A stretch of DNA of 5,301 bases from Acidimicrobiales bacterium (GCA_030037405.1 JASHRK010000051.1:1-5301), one strand, 5' to 3'. Counted from the stretch's first letter, positions 1 to 5,301 are shown. The notes: generated by a model not told the origin, from the letters alone. Numbers and translations: made by a program.

Positions 1-201
1 GACGAGCCGACCAACAACCTCGATCCGGCCAGCCGGGAGGAGGTCCTCTCGGCCCTCCGTGCCTACGAGGGTGCGCTCGTGCTCGTGACCCACGATCCCG
101 GTGCGGTGAGCGCCTTGTCCCCGGAGAGGGTGTTGCTCATGCCTGACGGGGTCGAGGACAGCTGGAACGACGAGCTCGAAGAGCTGGTGGCGCTGGCCTA
201 G
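1..201 (+). CDS. ABC-F family ATPase, C-terminal end (5' truncated)
   Basis: The frame is open from the first base and ends at TAG 199-201, giving the last 66 residues of a protein that begins outside the window. It opens with DEPTNNLD, the end of the Walker B motif and the D-loop in the form typical of ABC-F proteins, followed by the switch histidine in VTHDPG (His31 of the visible part). The tail (ERVLLMPDGVEDSWNDE, then a short acidic end) resembles actinobacterial ABC-F proteins. ABC-F proteins are soluble tandem-ATPase proteins without membrane domains; known members bind the ribosome and act in translation or antibiotic protection. The exact subfamily cannot be decided from this fragment. 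The gene points toward imuA' but is separated from it by 91 bases holding a separate promoter, so it is probably not part of the SOS operon. Confidence 0.9.
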   Translation, partial: DEPTNNLDPASREEVLSALRAYEGALVLVTHDPGAVSALSPERVLLMPDGVEDSWNDELEELVALA

Positions 202-256
202 CTGGCCCCCGGAGGCCCAGTTGGCCCAGGGAGGCGAGGAGCAAGGCGGGGCCTCG

Positions 257-286
257 CTGGCAGTATCGAACATACGTTCGTATAAT
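257..286 (+). promoter_or_regulatory. imuA'-imuB promoter (-35 CTGGCA, -10 TATAAT)
   Basis: A perfect -10 hexamer TATAAT lies at 281-286 and a four-of-six -35 match CTGGCA at 257-262, with an 18-bp spacer. The LexA operator fills most of this spacer and touches the -10 box, so bound LexA would block RNA polymerase directly. A start about 6-8 bases downstream of the -10 would fall at or next to the ATG at 293, which predicts a leaderless or nearly leaderless transcript. The hexamers and spacing are seen directly; the start point is inferred. Confidence 0.8.
267..280 (+). promoter_or_regulatory. LexA operator (SOS box) of imuA'-imuB
   Basis: CGAACATACGTTCG is a full match to the CGAAC-N4-GTTCG LexA site known from actinobacteria and other Gram-positive bacteria. 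It is flanked by T on both sides (266 and 281). The two half-sites are perfect inverted repeats. It sits inside the promoter spacer and ends 12 bases before the imuA' ATG. An identical 14-mer recurs at 4866-4879 upstream of dnaE2. Confidence 0.93.
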
Positions 287-292
287 CAGGAG

Positions 293-958
293 ATGGCCGT
301 GACTCTCTCCGCGGGGGTGCTTGCCCGGGACCACCTGCTCCCGGTGACGCCTCTTTTGAAGAGCCTCCTCCCGCTCGGGGGCCTGCAGCGGGGTACGACG
401 GTCCTCGTCACGCCGCGAGCCGCACGTAAGGTACACAAGGCGGCAGGGAGTGGGTCACGAGCAGCCCCTGGCGCGACGACGCTCGCCCTGGAGCTCCTGG
501 CCGGGGTGTCGGCGGCCGGTCACTGGTGCGCCGCCGTAGGGCTTGCCGATCTCGGCTTGCTGGCGGCGGCCGAGCGGGGGATCGTGCTCGAGCGGTTCGT
601 CGTCGTCTCCTCGCCCGGTCCCGCAGGACGCTGGCAGCAAGTGGTGGCGACGTTTCTCGACGGCATGGACGCCGTTCTCTTCGCTCCCGCAGCCCCTGTT
701 CGCCCGGGGGATGCAAGAAGGCTGTCCGCAAGGGCGCGGGAGCGGGGATCGTTACTCGTCGTCCTCGACCGGTTCGGCCGGTGGAGCGAGCCGGCGGAGC
801 TCCGTTGCAGCGTCCTCTCCTCGGCCTGGGAGGGTCTCGAGGATGGTTACGGCCTCCTCGGCGAACGTTCGATGGAGATCGAGGTGACCGGCCGGGGAGC
901 TGCCGCCCGACCCCGAAGAGCTGCCATGAGCCTCGCCGGGGCAGAGCTCAGCGCATGA
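293..958 (+). CDS. imuA': ImuA', RecA-fold component of the SOS mutasome
   Basis: This encodes a 221-residue protein resembling actinobacterial ImuA', a RecA-like partner of ImuB and DnaE2 in damage-induced translesion synthesis. Recognisable segments are PLGGLQRGTTVLV (residues 27-39), GATTLALELLAG (60-71), HWCAAVGLADLG (77-88), GDARRLSARARERG near the last third, and GRGAAARPRR (200-209) at the C-terminus. The P-loop region reads GATT where RecA has GKTT, so the Walker A lysine is missing and ATP hydrolysis is unlikely. A basic, Ala/Gly-rich stretch (about 41-59) separates the beta-strand from this degenerate P-loop. ATG 293 was chosen because it lies just downstream of the LexA-controlled -10 box; an in-frame TTG at 221 is upstream of the promoter and would not be transcribed from it. 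No Shine-Dalgarno is evident. The stop overlaps the imuB start by ATGA, implying an operon with coupled translation. Confidence 0.92.
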   Translation: MAVTLSAGVLARDHLLPVTPLLKSLLPLGGLQRGTTVLVTPRAARKVHKAAGSGSRAAPGATTLALELLAGVSAAGHWCAAVGLADLGLLAAAERGIVLERFVVVSSPGPAGRWQQVVATFLDGMDAVLFAPAAPVRPGDARRLSARARERGSLLVVLDRFGRWSEPAELRCSVLSSAWEGLEDGYGLLGERSMEIEVTGRGAAARPRRAAMSLAGAELSA

Positions 959-2592
959 GGGTGGACCAGTGCGCCAGGGGAGATCCTCCCCCGCGCACCC
1001 TCGTCGCCTGGTGCCCTGACTGGCCGCTCGTCGCCGCCGGCATGGCCGATCGCCCCGCGGCGGTGCTCAAGTCGGACCGTGTCGTCGCCAGCACCGCATC
1101 GGCCAGGGCGGAAGGGGTCTCCGTCCGCCAGCGCAGGCGGGAGGCGGAAGCAGCCTGCCCGGGGCTCACCATCGCCGAGGAGAACCCGGCAAGAGACGTC
1201 CGGGCCTTCGAGACGGTCGCCAGCGCCATAGGGCGTTTCAGCCCTCTGGTCGAGGTAACGCGCCCGGGAGTCTGCTCCCTTCCTGCCAGGGGGCCGGCCC
1301 GTTACTTCGGGGGCGAGGAGTCATTGGCGGCCGCGATCGCCGGGGCGGCGAGCGAGGCAGTCGCCGGCATCGGCGGCCCATCTGCTCCACCGTGCCGGGT
1401 CGGCATAGCGGACACTCCCTTTGCAGCCAAGCTGGCGGCCCATGCCGCCGCTGGCGCCGTCCTTGTGGTGGCGCCAGGCATGGCGGCAACGGCAGAGTGG
1501 CTTGCTCCCTTCCCGCTGGGAGTGCTCGGGGTGGGGGAGATCGCCGATTTGCTAGGACGGCTCGGCATCCATCGACTCGGCCAGCTGGCGGCGATGGACG
1601 AGGGGTTGGTGTCCGCCCGTTTCGGAAGCGAGGGGGCGAGGGCTCACCGTCTCGCCCGAGGGCTCGACGACCACCGCCTCGCCCTCTCGGAGCCCCCCGC
1701 CGACCTGTGCGTCCAGCGTGAGCTTGACGACCCGGTCGAGAGGGTCGAGACGCTGGCGTTCATCGCCGCAGGCCTGGCCGAAGAGCTCATGGTCCGGCTC
1801 GCCTCTCGCGGGTGGGCCTGCACCCGCCTGCTCGTGGAGGCCTCGACCGAGCATGCAGAGGAGCTGTCGCGGTGGTGGCGAGCCGATCGGCCCTTCACGG
1901 CGAAGGCAATGGTGGACAGGGTCCGCTGGCAGCTCGAAGGTTGGATCGCTTCGGGGACTTCCTCACGAGGATCTTCCTTGGCGGACGGGCCGAGCGTCGG
2001 CATCGCGCTCGTCCGTCTCACCGCCGGCGAGGTCGTCTTCGCCTCGGGGCGCCAGCTCGGCCTGCCCGAGATGACCGGCCTGCCCGGTAGCTCCCTGGGG
2101 GTAGCAGAACGGACCGAGCGAGTGGAGCGGGCGGTCGCCCGTGTCCAGGGGTTGCTCGGTCACGAGGCGGTCGCAGTGCCCTCTCTCGTAGGCGGGAGAT
2201 CGCCCGGTGAGCGTGTGACGCTCGTCCCTTACGGGGAGCCGCGGGACCTCCGGCCACCGGAGCCTGGGCCCTGGCCAGGCCGCCTTCCCCTCCCTGCCCC
2301 GGCGATCGTGCACGCCGCTCCCATCACGGTCACACTCCGGGACGCAGCCGGCGTACCGGTGGAGGTGAGCGGGCGCGGCCGGCTGAGCGGTGTGCCCTGC
2401 GGGGTCTTCATCGGCCCCGGCGAGGCGAGGTCGGTCGTTGCGTGGGCCGGCCCGTGGCCCTACGACGAACGCTGGTGGGACCCGACTCTTCACAGGAGAA
2501 GGGCAAGGATGCAGGTTCTCCTGGACGACGGCTCCGCCCACGTCCTCGTGCTCGAGCGCGGCCGTTGGGCGATCGAGGCCACATACGACTGA
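955..2592 (+). CDS. imuB: ImuB, catalytically inactive Y-family polymerase-like mutasome adaptor
   Basis: The product is 545 residues, a normal length for ImuB, a DinB-related protein that lacks polymerase activity and bridges DnaE2, ImuA' and the sliding clamp. The N-terminus (RTLVAWCPDWPLVAAG, 14-29) aligns with the first Y-family motif, but the metal-binding aspartates are replaced (WCPDW in place of DxD). The second acidic motif is also lost (RPG at 103-105 where active polymerases have Asp-Glu). A helix-hairpin-helix region (about 188-240, LGVLGVGEIADLLGRLGIHRLGQL) and a little-finger-like region follow. QLGLP (367-371) occupies the clamp-binding motif position. The C-terminal ImuB domain shows VQGLLGHEAVAVP, ERVTLVPYG and WAGPWPYDERWWD (497-509). 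The start ATG 955 overlaps the imuA' stop; the frame is open further upstream but without support. The gene is expected to be co-transcribed with imuA' from the LexA-regulated promoter. Confidence 0.94.
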   Translation: MRVDQCARGDPPPRTLVAWCPDWPLVAAGMADRPAAVLKSDRVVASTASARAEGVSVRQRRREAEAACPGLTIAEENPARDVRAFETVASAIGRFSPLVEVTRPGVCSLPARGPARYFGGEESLAAAIAGAASEAVAGIGGPSAPPCRVGIADTPFAAKLAAHAAAGAVLVVAPGMAATAEWLAPFPLGVLGVGEIADLLGRLGIHRLGQLAAMDEGLVSARFGSEGARAHRLARGLDDHRLALSEPPADLCVQRELDDPVERVETLAFIAAGLAEELMVRLASRGWACTRLLVEASTEHAEELSRWWRADRPFTAKAMVDRVRWQLEGWIASGTSSRGSSLADGPSVGIALVRLTAGEVVFASGRQLGLPEMTGLPGSSLGVAERTERVERAVARVQGLLGHEAVAVPSLVGGRSPGERVTLVPYGEPRDLRPPEPGPWPGRLPLPAPAIVHAAPITVTLRDAAGVPVEVSGRGRLSGVPCGVFIGPGEARSVVAWAGPWPYDERWWDPTLHRRRARMQVLLDDGSAHVLVLERGRWAIEATYD

Positions 2593-2594
2593 TC

Positions 2595-2628
2595 TCGTTC
2601 TCGCATCGCCCTTCGTTCTCGCATCGCC
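2595..2628 (+). repeat. Tandem 16-bp direct repeat downstream of imuB
   Basis: TCGTTCTCGCATCGCC occurs twice without mismatch, at 2595-2610 and 2613-2628, with a period of 18 bases. It begins three bases after the imuB stop and lies about 90-120 bases upstream of the response regulator start. A tandem non-coding repeat in front of a response regulator gene could be a regulator binding site. However, the 18-bp period is longer than the 10-11 bp spacing usual for OmpR-family half-sites, so function is not established. Confidence 0.6.
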
Positions 2629-2648
2629 ACCAGCGATTAATCAGCCTC

Positions 2649-2677
2649 TTCGAAGCTACTCAGACACCTCTTGTAAA
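2649..2677 (+). promoter_or_regulatory. Possible weak promoter for the two-component genes
   Basis: Within the 124-bp gap after imuB (about 54% GC by hand count, much lower than the surrounding genes), TTCGAA (2649-2654) and TGTAAA (2672-2677) are spaced by 17 bp. They match three of six -35 and four of six -10 consensus bases. The area also has the palindromes GATTAATC (2635-2642) and CTTCGAAG (2648-2655), and GAAGCT/AGCTTC arms at 2652-2657 and 2684-2689. The local composition supports a promoter region, but the exact hexamers are a guess. No terminator hairpin with a T tract is visible after imuB, so read-through from the SOS promoter is also possible. Confidence 0.25.
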
Positions 2678-2701
2678 TCTCCCAGCTTCTTCTGCGACAC
2701 T

Positions 2702-2706
2702 GGAGG
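2702..2706 (+). promoter_or_regulatory. Shine-Dalgarno GGAGG of the response regulator gene
   Basis: GGAGG lies 10 bases before the ATG at 2717 but only one base before an in-frame GTG at 2708. The spacing favours the ATG as start; choosing the GTG would add only three residues. Confidence 0.65.
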
Positions 2707-2716
2707 CGTGAACACC

Positions 2717-3445
2717 ATGACAACCACAGGGCTCGCCGGCGCCACCACAGGAGGCCAAGGTCGTCGCGTTCTCGTCGTCGACGACGAGCAGGCGATCACG
2801 GAGCTGGTCGCTATGGCGCTGCGCTACGAGGGCTTCGTAGTCGAGACGGCTGCCTCCGGCTACCAGGCTCTGAGCTCCCTCGACACTTTCCGCCCCGAGC
2901 TCGTCGTGCTCGACGTCATGCTTCCTGACATAGACGGTTTCAGCGTCGCCGAACGTGTCCGGCGCGAGCGCCGCGACGTCCCTGTGCTCTTCTTGACGGC
3001 TCGAGACGCGACGGAGGACAAGGTCCGCGGCCTCACGATCGGCGGGGACGACTACGTGACGAAGCCCTTCAGCGTCGCCGAGCTCGTTGCCCGCGTCCAT
3101 GCCGTCCTCCGCCGGACGGGGGGGCCTGGGGGGCGGGGAGACCTGCTCGTGCTCGGGGACCTCGAGATGGACGACGACGCCCACGAGGTCCGCCGCGCCG
3201 GCCAGCTCGTCGACCTGACGGCGACCGAGTACCGGCTGCTCCGCTACCTCCTCGTCAACGCCCGCCGCGTGCTCACCCGTGCCCAGCTCCTCGACCACGT
3301 GTGGAGCTACGACTTCGGAGGCGACGCCGGGGTGCTCGAGACCTACGTGAGCTACCTCCGCAAGAAGGTCGACTTCGTCGAGCCCCATCTCATCCACACC
3401 GTGAGAGGCGTCGGTTACGTGCTCCGTCCCCCCAGGGACGCGTAG
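2717..3445 (+). CDS. OmpR/PhoB-family response regulator (PhoP-like)
   Basis: This is a 242-residue DNA-binding response regulator. The receiver domain (about 17-133) has the acidic pair Asp22/Asp23 (VLVVDDE), the phospho-acceptor Asp66 (VVLDVMLPDIDGF), Thr94 (LFLTARD) and Lys116 (GGDDYVTKPFS), so it should be phosphorylatable. A short Gly-rich linker (134-142) leads to a winged-helix effector domain (about 143-240) with LTATEYRLLRYLLVNARRVL, LLDHVWSYDFGGD and YVSYLRKKVD, ending HTVRGVGYVLR. These segments resemble mycobacterial PhoP, but orthology is not claimed. Its likely partner is the histidine kinase starting 11 bases after its stop. Target genes are unknown. It lies after imuB with a 124-bp gap and its own ribosome binding site, suggesting at least partly independent expression. 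An extended frame upstream to 2390 runs through imuB and is not used. Confidence 0.95.
   Translation: MTTTGLAGATTGGQGRRVLVVDDEQAITELVAMALRYEGFVVETAASGYQALSSLDTFRPELVVLDVMLPDIDGFSVAERVRRERRDVPVLFLTARDATEDKVRGLTIGGDDYVTKPFSVAELVARVHAVLRRTGGPGGRGDLLVLGDLEMDDDAHEVRRAGQLVDLTATEYRLLRYLLVNARRVLTRAQLLDHVWSYDFGGDAGVLETYVSYLRKKVDFVEPHLIHTVRGVGYVLRPPRDA
3118..3138 (+). other. G-rich tract, possible G-quadruplex, in the regulator linker
   Basis: Runs of seven, six and four G (3118-3124, 3128-3133, 3135-3138), separated by CCT and C, can be divided into four tracts of at least three G, the usual pattern for a quadruplex on the coding strand and in mRNA. The tract encodes the Gly/Pro linker between receiver and DNA-binding domains. 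It may simply reflect glycine codons in a GC-rich genome. Confidence 0.35.
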
Positions 3446-3449
3446 GAGG
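3445..3449 (+). promoter_or_regulatory. Shine-Dalgarno GGAGG of the histidine kinase gene
   Basis: GGAGG shares its first G with the response regulator stop TAG (3443-3445) and is followed, after seven bases, by GTG 3457. This fixes the kinase start at the GTG and indicates translation from the same mRNA as the regulator. Confidence 0.8.
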
Positions 3450-3456
3450 CGGCCGG

Positions 3457-4893
3457 GTGGCAATACGAACCCGGATCCTCGTAGTGGTGGTAGCGCTCGT
3501 CCTCGTCGCCCTTGCCGTGCTCGACGTCGTCTCGTACTCCGTCGTGCGCACTTCGCTCATATCCCAGACAGACTCCCAGCTGCAGAGCGCAATTCCCCGT
3601 GTCCAGCACTACCTCGAAGACGGCAGCGGCCCCGCCTTCTCGTCGTCCTGCGAGGGCCTCCCGCTCCACTCCTACTTCCAGGTGTACAGCCTGGACGGGA
3701 CCGCCTCGGGCGACTCAGGCTTCTGCCTGCTCTCGACGGCCAAGGGCTACCCGAAGACGCCGGTGCTCTCGAGCTCGTTCTTCAGCCACGTCCCCTCCGA
3801 CGGACCGGCCTACGCCACGGCCTCGACGTACCGAGTCCTCGCCGAACGGTGGACTCCGCCCACCTTCCCCTTCGGCGGCAGCACCGTCATTCTCGTCGTA
3901 GGCGAGCCGATGGCGCCGGTCAGCTCGACCCTCGGCAACGTCCTTCTTCTCGAGCTCATCGTGTCGGCTTCGATCCTCGTGGCGGCGGGGGCGGCCGCCC
4001 TCTTCCTCGTCCAGCTCGGCCTGCGTCCCCTGGAGGAGATGGCGGGCACTGCGGGCGAGATCGCCGAGGGAGACCTCACACGGCGTGTGGAGGAGACCGA
4101 CGAGAGGACGGAGGTGGGCCGGCTCGGCACTGCCTTGAACGTGATGCTCGGAAGGATCGAGAAGGCGTTCAGAGAAAAAGAGCTCTCCGAATCGCGCCTT
4201 CGACAGTTCATCGCGGACGCCTCGCACGAGCTGCGGACGCCGCTCACCTCGATCCGTGGCTACGCAGAGCTCTTCAGAAACGGCGCCGCCTCCACCCCAT
4301 CAGACCTCTCGACCGCTCTCGGTCGCATCGAGAGCGAGTCCGAGCGGATGTCGGGGCTGGTCGAGGACCTGCTCTTGCTCGCCCGGCTCGACCAGGGCAG
4401 GCCTCTCGAGCGCGCTCCGGTCGACCTGTACGCCGTCGCCGAGGATGTGGCGAGAGACGCTCGCGTGGTCGAGCCGGAGAGGTCTGTGTCGGTCGTCGGG
4501 TCGGGCGACTTCGTCGGGGTCGGGGACGAAGGGCGCCTCAGGCAGGTCTTCGGCAATCTCGTCTCCAACGCCATCAAGCACACCTCCGAGGACTCGCCGA
4601 TCGAGATCGTCCTCGGGGAGACCGAGTACTCGGTGCGGGTCGCCGTGATCGACCACGGCCCGGGTATCCCGCCCGAGGACCGTGCGAAAGTGTTCGATCG
4701 TTTCTGGCGGGCCGACGAGTCCCGCCAGAGGACAAAGGGGGGGACCGGCCTCGGGCTCTCCATCGTCGCCGCCGTTGTCTACGCCCACGGAGGCGGCGTC
4801 TTCGTCACCGAGACGCCAGGTGGCGGGGCGACGTTCGTGGTCGAGCTGCCGAGAGCTCCCCAGGACGAACATACGTTCGCAGACAGCGACTAA
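3457..4893 (+). CDS. Membrane sensor histidine kinase, HAMP type
   Basis: A 478-residue sensor kinase starting at GTG. A first membrane helix (about 7-27), an extracytoplasmic domain of roughly 130 residues and a second helix (about 162-187) are followed by a HAMP domain (about 188-241, LRPLEEMAGTAGEIAEGDL). The dimerisation/phospho-acceptor domain has FIADASHELRTPLTS with His257. The ATPase domain shows the N box (GNLVSNAIKHT, Asn367/Asn371), G1 (DHGPG, 399-403), F box (FDRFW, 413-417) and G2 (GGTGLGLS, from 428). All catalytic motifs are intact, so it should autophosphorylate and pass the phosphate to the adjacent regulator. The sensor domain matches no ligand-binding fold I can name; it holds the protein's only two cysteines (65 and 90). 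The extreme C-terminal codons (Asp470 to Ala475) coincide with a LexA operator. The 5' open frame before 3457 overlaps the regulator and is not used. Confidence 0.95.
   Translation: MAIRTRILVVVVALVLVALAVLDVVSYSVVRTSLISQTDSQLQSAIPRVQHYLEDGSGPAFSSSCEGLPLHSYFQVYSLDGTASGDSGFCLLSTAKGYPKTPVLSSSFFSHVPSDGPAYATASTYRVLAERWTPPTFPFGGSTVILVVGEPMAPVSSTLGNVLLLELIVSASILVAAGAAALFLVQLGLRPLEEMAGTAGEIAEGDLTRRVEETDERTEVGRLGTALNVMLGRIEKAFREKELSESRLRQFIADASHELRTPLTSIRGYAELFRNGAASTPSDLSTALGRIESESERMSGLVEDLLLLARLDQGRPLERAPVDLYAVAEDVARDARVVEPERSVSVVGSGDFVGVGDEGRLRQVFGNLVSNAIKHTSEDSPIEIVLGETEYSVRVAVIDHGPGIPPEDRAKVFDRFWRADESRQRTKGGTGLGLSIVAAVVYAHGGGVFVTETPGGGATFVVELPRAPQDEHTFADSD
4866..4879 (+). promoter_or_regulatory. 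LexA operator (SOS box) of dnaE2, inside the kinase gene
   Basis: CGAACATACGTTCG is identical to the imuA' operator over all 14 bases. It lies within the last codons of the histidine kinase gene, spelling Glu-His-Thr-Phe (471-474), and ends 25 bases before the dnaE2 GTG. No strong -10/-35 pair is visible: TAACGT (4891-4896) is the best -10-like hexamer (three of six). LexA control of dnaE2 is well known in mycobacteria and other bacteria. The site is clear; the promoter it covers is not. Confidence 0.9.
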
Positions 4894-4904
4894 CGTCGCG
4901 CCCG

Positions 4905-5301
4905 GTGCGCTACGCCGAGCTCCACTGCCACTCCTGCTTCAGCTTCCTCGACGGGGCTTCGCAACCCGAAGAGCTCGTGGCCGAGGCCGTAAGGCTCGGC
5001 CTCGGGGCTCTCGCCCTGACGGACCACGAGGGTCTTTACGGAGTGGTGCGCCACTTTGAAGCGACGCGATCGGCCGGGCTCCCGGCTGTCTACGGGGTGG
5101 AGCTCACCCTCGCGGGCGGGCGGGCGGCAGCCCCACGTACGAGGGTCCCTGACCCGGCCGGGGACCATCTCCTCGTTCTCGCGAAAGATCCTGAGGGGTA
5201 CGCCAGACTGGCGCGGGCTGTGAGCGAAGCCCACCTCGCAGGCGGGGAGAAGCTTCGCCCCGCCCATCACCTGGACCGGCTCGCAGAGCTTGCCGGAGGG
5301 C
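4905..5301 (+). CDS. dnaE2: DnaE2, error-prone DNA polymerase III alpha, N-terminal part (3' truncated)
   Basis: The frame from GTG 4905 is open to the window end and encodes 132 residues plus one base. It begins YAELHCHSCFSFLDGASQPEELV, with the PHP-domain HxH (His7, His9), followed by ALALTDHEGLYGVVRHFEA (Asp40, His41) and VYGVELTL. This is the standard opening of DnaE-type polymerases, and the HCHSxFSFLDGAS form is characteristic of DnaE2. A full protein would be roughly 1,050-1,100 residues, so most of the polymerase is outside the window. DnaE2 is the translesion polymerase working with ImuA' and ImuB at damaged DNA. The GTG start is chosen because homology begins at the next codons; no closer in-frame start exists. 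It lies 11 bases after the kinase stop with no clear Shine-Dalgarno, compatible with a short-leader or leaderless mRNA. DnaE1 is a less likely alternative, given the imuAB context and LexA operator. Confidence 0.93.
   Translation, partial: MRYAELHCHSCFSFLDGASQPEELVAEAVRLGLGALALTDHEGLYGVVRHFEATRSAGLPAVYGVELTLAGGRAAAPRTRVPDPAGDHLLVLAKDPEGYARLARAVSEAHLAGGEKLRPAHHLDRLAELAGG

Noticed and set aside
234..257. GCGAGG/CCTCGC hairpin after the ABC-F gene as a terminator
   Set aside because: The stem is only 6 bp with a 12-base loop and no following T tract, and it runs into the imuA' -35 box; not enough to call a terminator.
221..292. In-frame TTG at 221 as an earlier imuA' start
   Set aside because: It lies upstream of the -35/-10 and LexA operator, so the LexA-controlled transcript would not include it; the 24 extra residues do not look like ImuA'.
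862..871. CGAACGTTCG palindrome within imuA', resembling a LexA site
   Set aside because: Both half-sites are present but the four-base spacer is missing, so the geometry does not fit LexA; it is within coding sequence (Gly-Glu-Arg-Ser-Met) and not near a gene start.
526..954. Long upstream extension of the imuB frame
   Set aside because: It overlaps imuA' almost fully, gives Arg-rich low-complexity protein typical of an off-frame reading of GC-rich DNA, and ImuB homology starts only after ATG 955.
2593..2716. Insertion-sequence scar or attachment site explaining the two-component insertion
   Set aside because: The gap has a short direct repeat, but no transposase remnants, terminal inverted repeats or matching target duplication near 4893-4905 were seen.
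2660..3463. 267-codon open frame on the minus strand opposite the response regulator
   Set aside because: It is antisense to a well-supported gene with all response regulator motifs, and its translation shows no recognisable domain; long antisense frames are common in GC-rich coding DNA.

Overview
The window is a high-GC stretch with tightly packed, all-forward genes. It carries the SOS mutagenesis module typical of Actinomycetota: ImuA', ImuB and DnaE2, with operators of the CGAAC-N4-GTTCG LexA type. The ImuA'/ImuB type, the operator sequence, a PhoP-like OmpR-family regulator and a promoter with no room for a 5' leader all point to an actinobacterium. An early-branching class such as Acidimicrobiia is possible, but the sequence alone does not settle this.

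Layout. Bases 1-201 are the 3' end of an ABC-F type ATPase gene. Bases 202-292 are a short intergenic region holding a clear promoter (CTGGCA, 18-bp spacer, TATAAT) whose spacer contains a LexA operator (267-280). Next come imuA' (293-958) and imuB (955-2592), which overlap by ATGA. A 124-bp gap of lower GC (about 54% by hand count) follows and contains a perfect 16-bp direct repeat. It leads into a two-component pair: an OmpR/PhoB-family response regulator (2717-3445) and a HAMP-containing sensor histidine kinase (3457-4893). The last 397 bases are the 5' end of dnaE2 (GTG at 4905), encoding the start of its PHP domain; the gene runs off the window.

How the parts fit. ImuA', ImuB and DnaE2 are known to act together as a damage-inducible translesion 'mutasome': DnaE2 is the polymerase, ImuB is a catalytically dead Y-family adaptor that links to the sliding clamp, and ImuA' is a RecA-fold partner. 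Here the first two genes are separated from dnaE2 by the two-component system. The dnaE2 gene has its own copy of the same 14-bp LexA operator, and that copy lies inside the last codons of the histidine kinase gene. So both halves of the mutasome appear to be LexA-controlled, with a signalling pair between them. The signal, targets and any functional tie of that pair to DNA damage cannot be read from the sequence.
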